6,901 nt of DNA from assembly GCA_021815525.1 (NCBI GenBank), contig JAKAGN010000145.1, forward strand, positions 1 through 6,901, written 5' to 3'. The stretch comes from Deltaproteobacteria bacterium. Its GTDB lineage: Bacteria > Desulfobacterota > Desulfobacteria > Desulfobacterales > Desulfatibacillaceae. Below the pieces are notes generated by a model. The model had not been told where the DNA came from and searched no databases. It saw nothing but the letters and a program-made list of their open reading frames with translations. Numbering within the stretch: the stretch's first letter is position 1; each line of letters starts with the position of its first letter. The position numbers and the translations under genes were made by a program. Shown here piece after piece: positions 6,320 to 6,901 of this stretch.

Positions 6320-6900
6320 AACCTGAGGACGTAACGGGTGTGATCCTGGCCGGAGGGGCCAGCTCCCGCATGGAGGGCGTCAACAAGGCACTGGCCGCGG
6401 TGGGCGGGCGTCCCATCGCGGCCAGGGTGGCGGAGGCGTTGTCGGAGGCCTGTGGCGAGGTCTTCGTGGCGGCCAACGACGTGGCGGCCTTCCTGTTCCT
6501 GGATCTGGCGGTGTTCTCCGACCCCGTCCCCGCCGCGTGCTCCCTTTCGGGCTTGCACACGGCGCTTTTTTACGCGAAAACCCCGCACGTCTTCGTGGCC
6601 CCCTGCGACGTCCCCTTTCTGCGACCGGAGCTGATCCGTTCCCTGATAGCCGAAACCCGGGAGACGGACGACGTGGTGGTGCCGGAAAACGCGCTGGGCC
6701 TGGAGCCCCTCTGCGCCGTCTACTCCCGCCGCTGCCTGCCGGCCGTGACCGAGCGTCTCAGGGCCGGACGCTTCAAGCTGTCGGGCTTTTTCGGCGGCGT
6801 CAAGGTGAAAAAGGTCCCGGTGGCGCGCCTTGTGGACGCGGACCCGGGCCTTGTCTCCTTCATGAACGTCAACACCCCGGAGGACCTTGACCGGGTTTAG
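6316..6900 (+). CDS. mobA: Molybdenum cofactor guanylyltransferase (MobA family)
   Basis: This complete 194-residue cytoplasmic protein has the usual MobA length. MobA joins GMP from GTP to Mo-molybdopterin, giving the guanine dinucleotide cofactor needed by DMSO-reductase-family enzymes such as formate dehydrogenases and nitrate reductases. Seen directly: the nucleotide-binding loop GVILAGGASSRMEGVNKAL (residues 8-26), the metal-binding APCDVPFLRPELI (about 95-107), LEPLCAVYS (about 129-137), and the C-terminal NVNTPEDL. The usual Gly after Arg-Met is Glu here and the usual Asp before Lys is Asn; the Lys is kept, and Asn is, as I recall, seen in other MobA proteins, so activity is likely. 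The start TTG overlaps the preceding TGA by 4 nt, and no terminator separates the genes, so it is probably read from the same message as the giant surface protein. A related nucleotidyltransferase such as MocA is less likely given length and motifs. Confidence 0.9.
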   Translation: MKPEDVTGVILAGGASSRMEGVNKALAAVGGRPIAARVAEALSEACGEVFVAANDVAAFLFLDLAVFSDPVPAACSLSGLHTALFYAKTPHVFVAPCDVPFLRPELIRSLIAETRETDDVVVPENALGLEPLCAVYSRRCLPAVTERLRAGRFKLSGFFGGVKVKKVPVARLVDADPGLVSFMNVNTPEDLDRV

Positions 6901-6901
6901 G

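Overview
The window is GC-rich DNA with strong G/C preference at third codon positions. It holds four genes, all on the + strand, and no RNA gene, insertion sequence or CRISPR array that I can see. The gene content suggests a Gram-negative bacterium, most likely a delta-proteobacterium (Desulfobacterota/Myxococcota type). The clues are a choice-of-anchor-U-like domain followed by a GGGGCF...TM...basic C-terminal sorting tail, SdrD_B and PKD modules in one giant secreted protein, and a MobA gene. The lineage is an inference from protein style; there is no marker gene here.

Layout. (1) 2-301: C-terminal end of a sensor histidine kinase whose start lies before the window. (2) 298-1140: an ABC-2 family permease of the polysaccharide-export type, starting inside the kinase stop codon (ATGA overlap). 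(3) 1141-1483: an intergenic region with several GC-rich hairpins, a good sigma70-type promoter (TTGCAT-17-TATAAT, 1348-1376), a leader hairpin and a clear ribosome binding site. (4) 1484-6319: one very large exported protein. It has a signal peptide, an InlB-B/'bacterial repeat'-like domain, four tandem units of about 314-323 residues (each SdrD_B-like, then rhodanese-like, then PKD-like), a choice-of-anchor-U-like domain, and a C-terminal membrane anchor/sorting signal. (5) 6316-6900: a complete MobA-type molybdenum cofactor guanylyltransferase on a TTG start that overlaps the previous stop (TTGA).

The most striking point is the start of the giant gene. The ATG at 1484 has a good Shine-Dalgarno site and encodes a clean signal peptide, but the reading frame meets a TGA at 1583-1585, exactly at the end of the signal peptide, and then runs open for 1577 codons. 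The bases directly after this TGA can fold into a 14-bp bulged hairpin (1586-1626) whose geometry fits a bacterial SECIS element. Selenocysteine insertion at or next to the mature N-terminus is therefore a real possibility. A nonsense mutation or a base-calling error are the main alternatives.

The second point is the module itself: an extracytoplasmic SdrD_B-rhodanese-PKD unit repeated four times. Only the last two rhodanese domains keep the catalytic C-x-x-G-x-R-S loop; the first two have Gly and Asp in place of the Cys. The same last two units also carry an extra C-D-C motif. The protein may pair sulfur-transfer or redox domains with structural copies on the cell surface. The kinase and permease look like one transcription unit, and the giant gene and mobA look like a second one driven by the promoter at 1348-1376.
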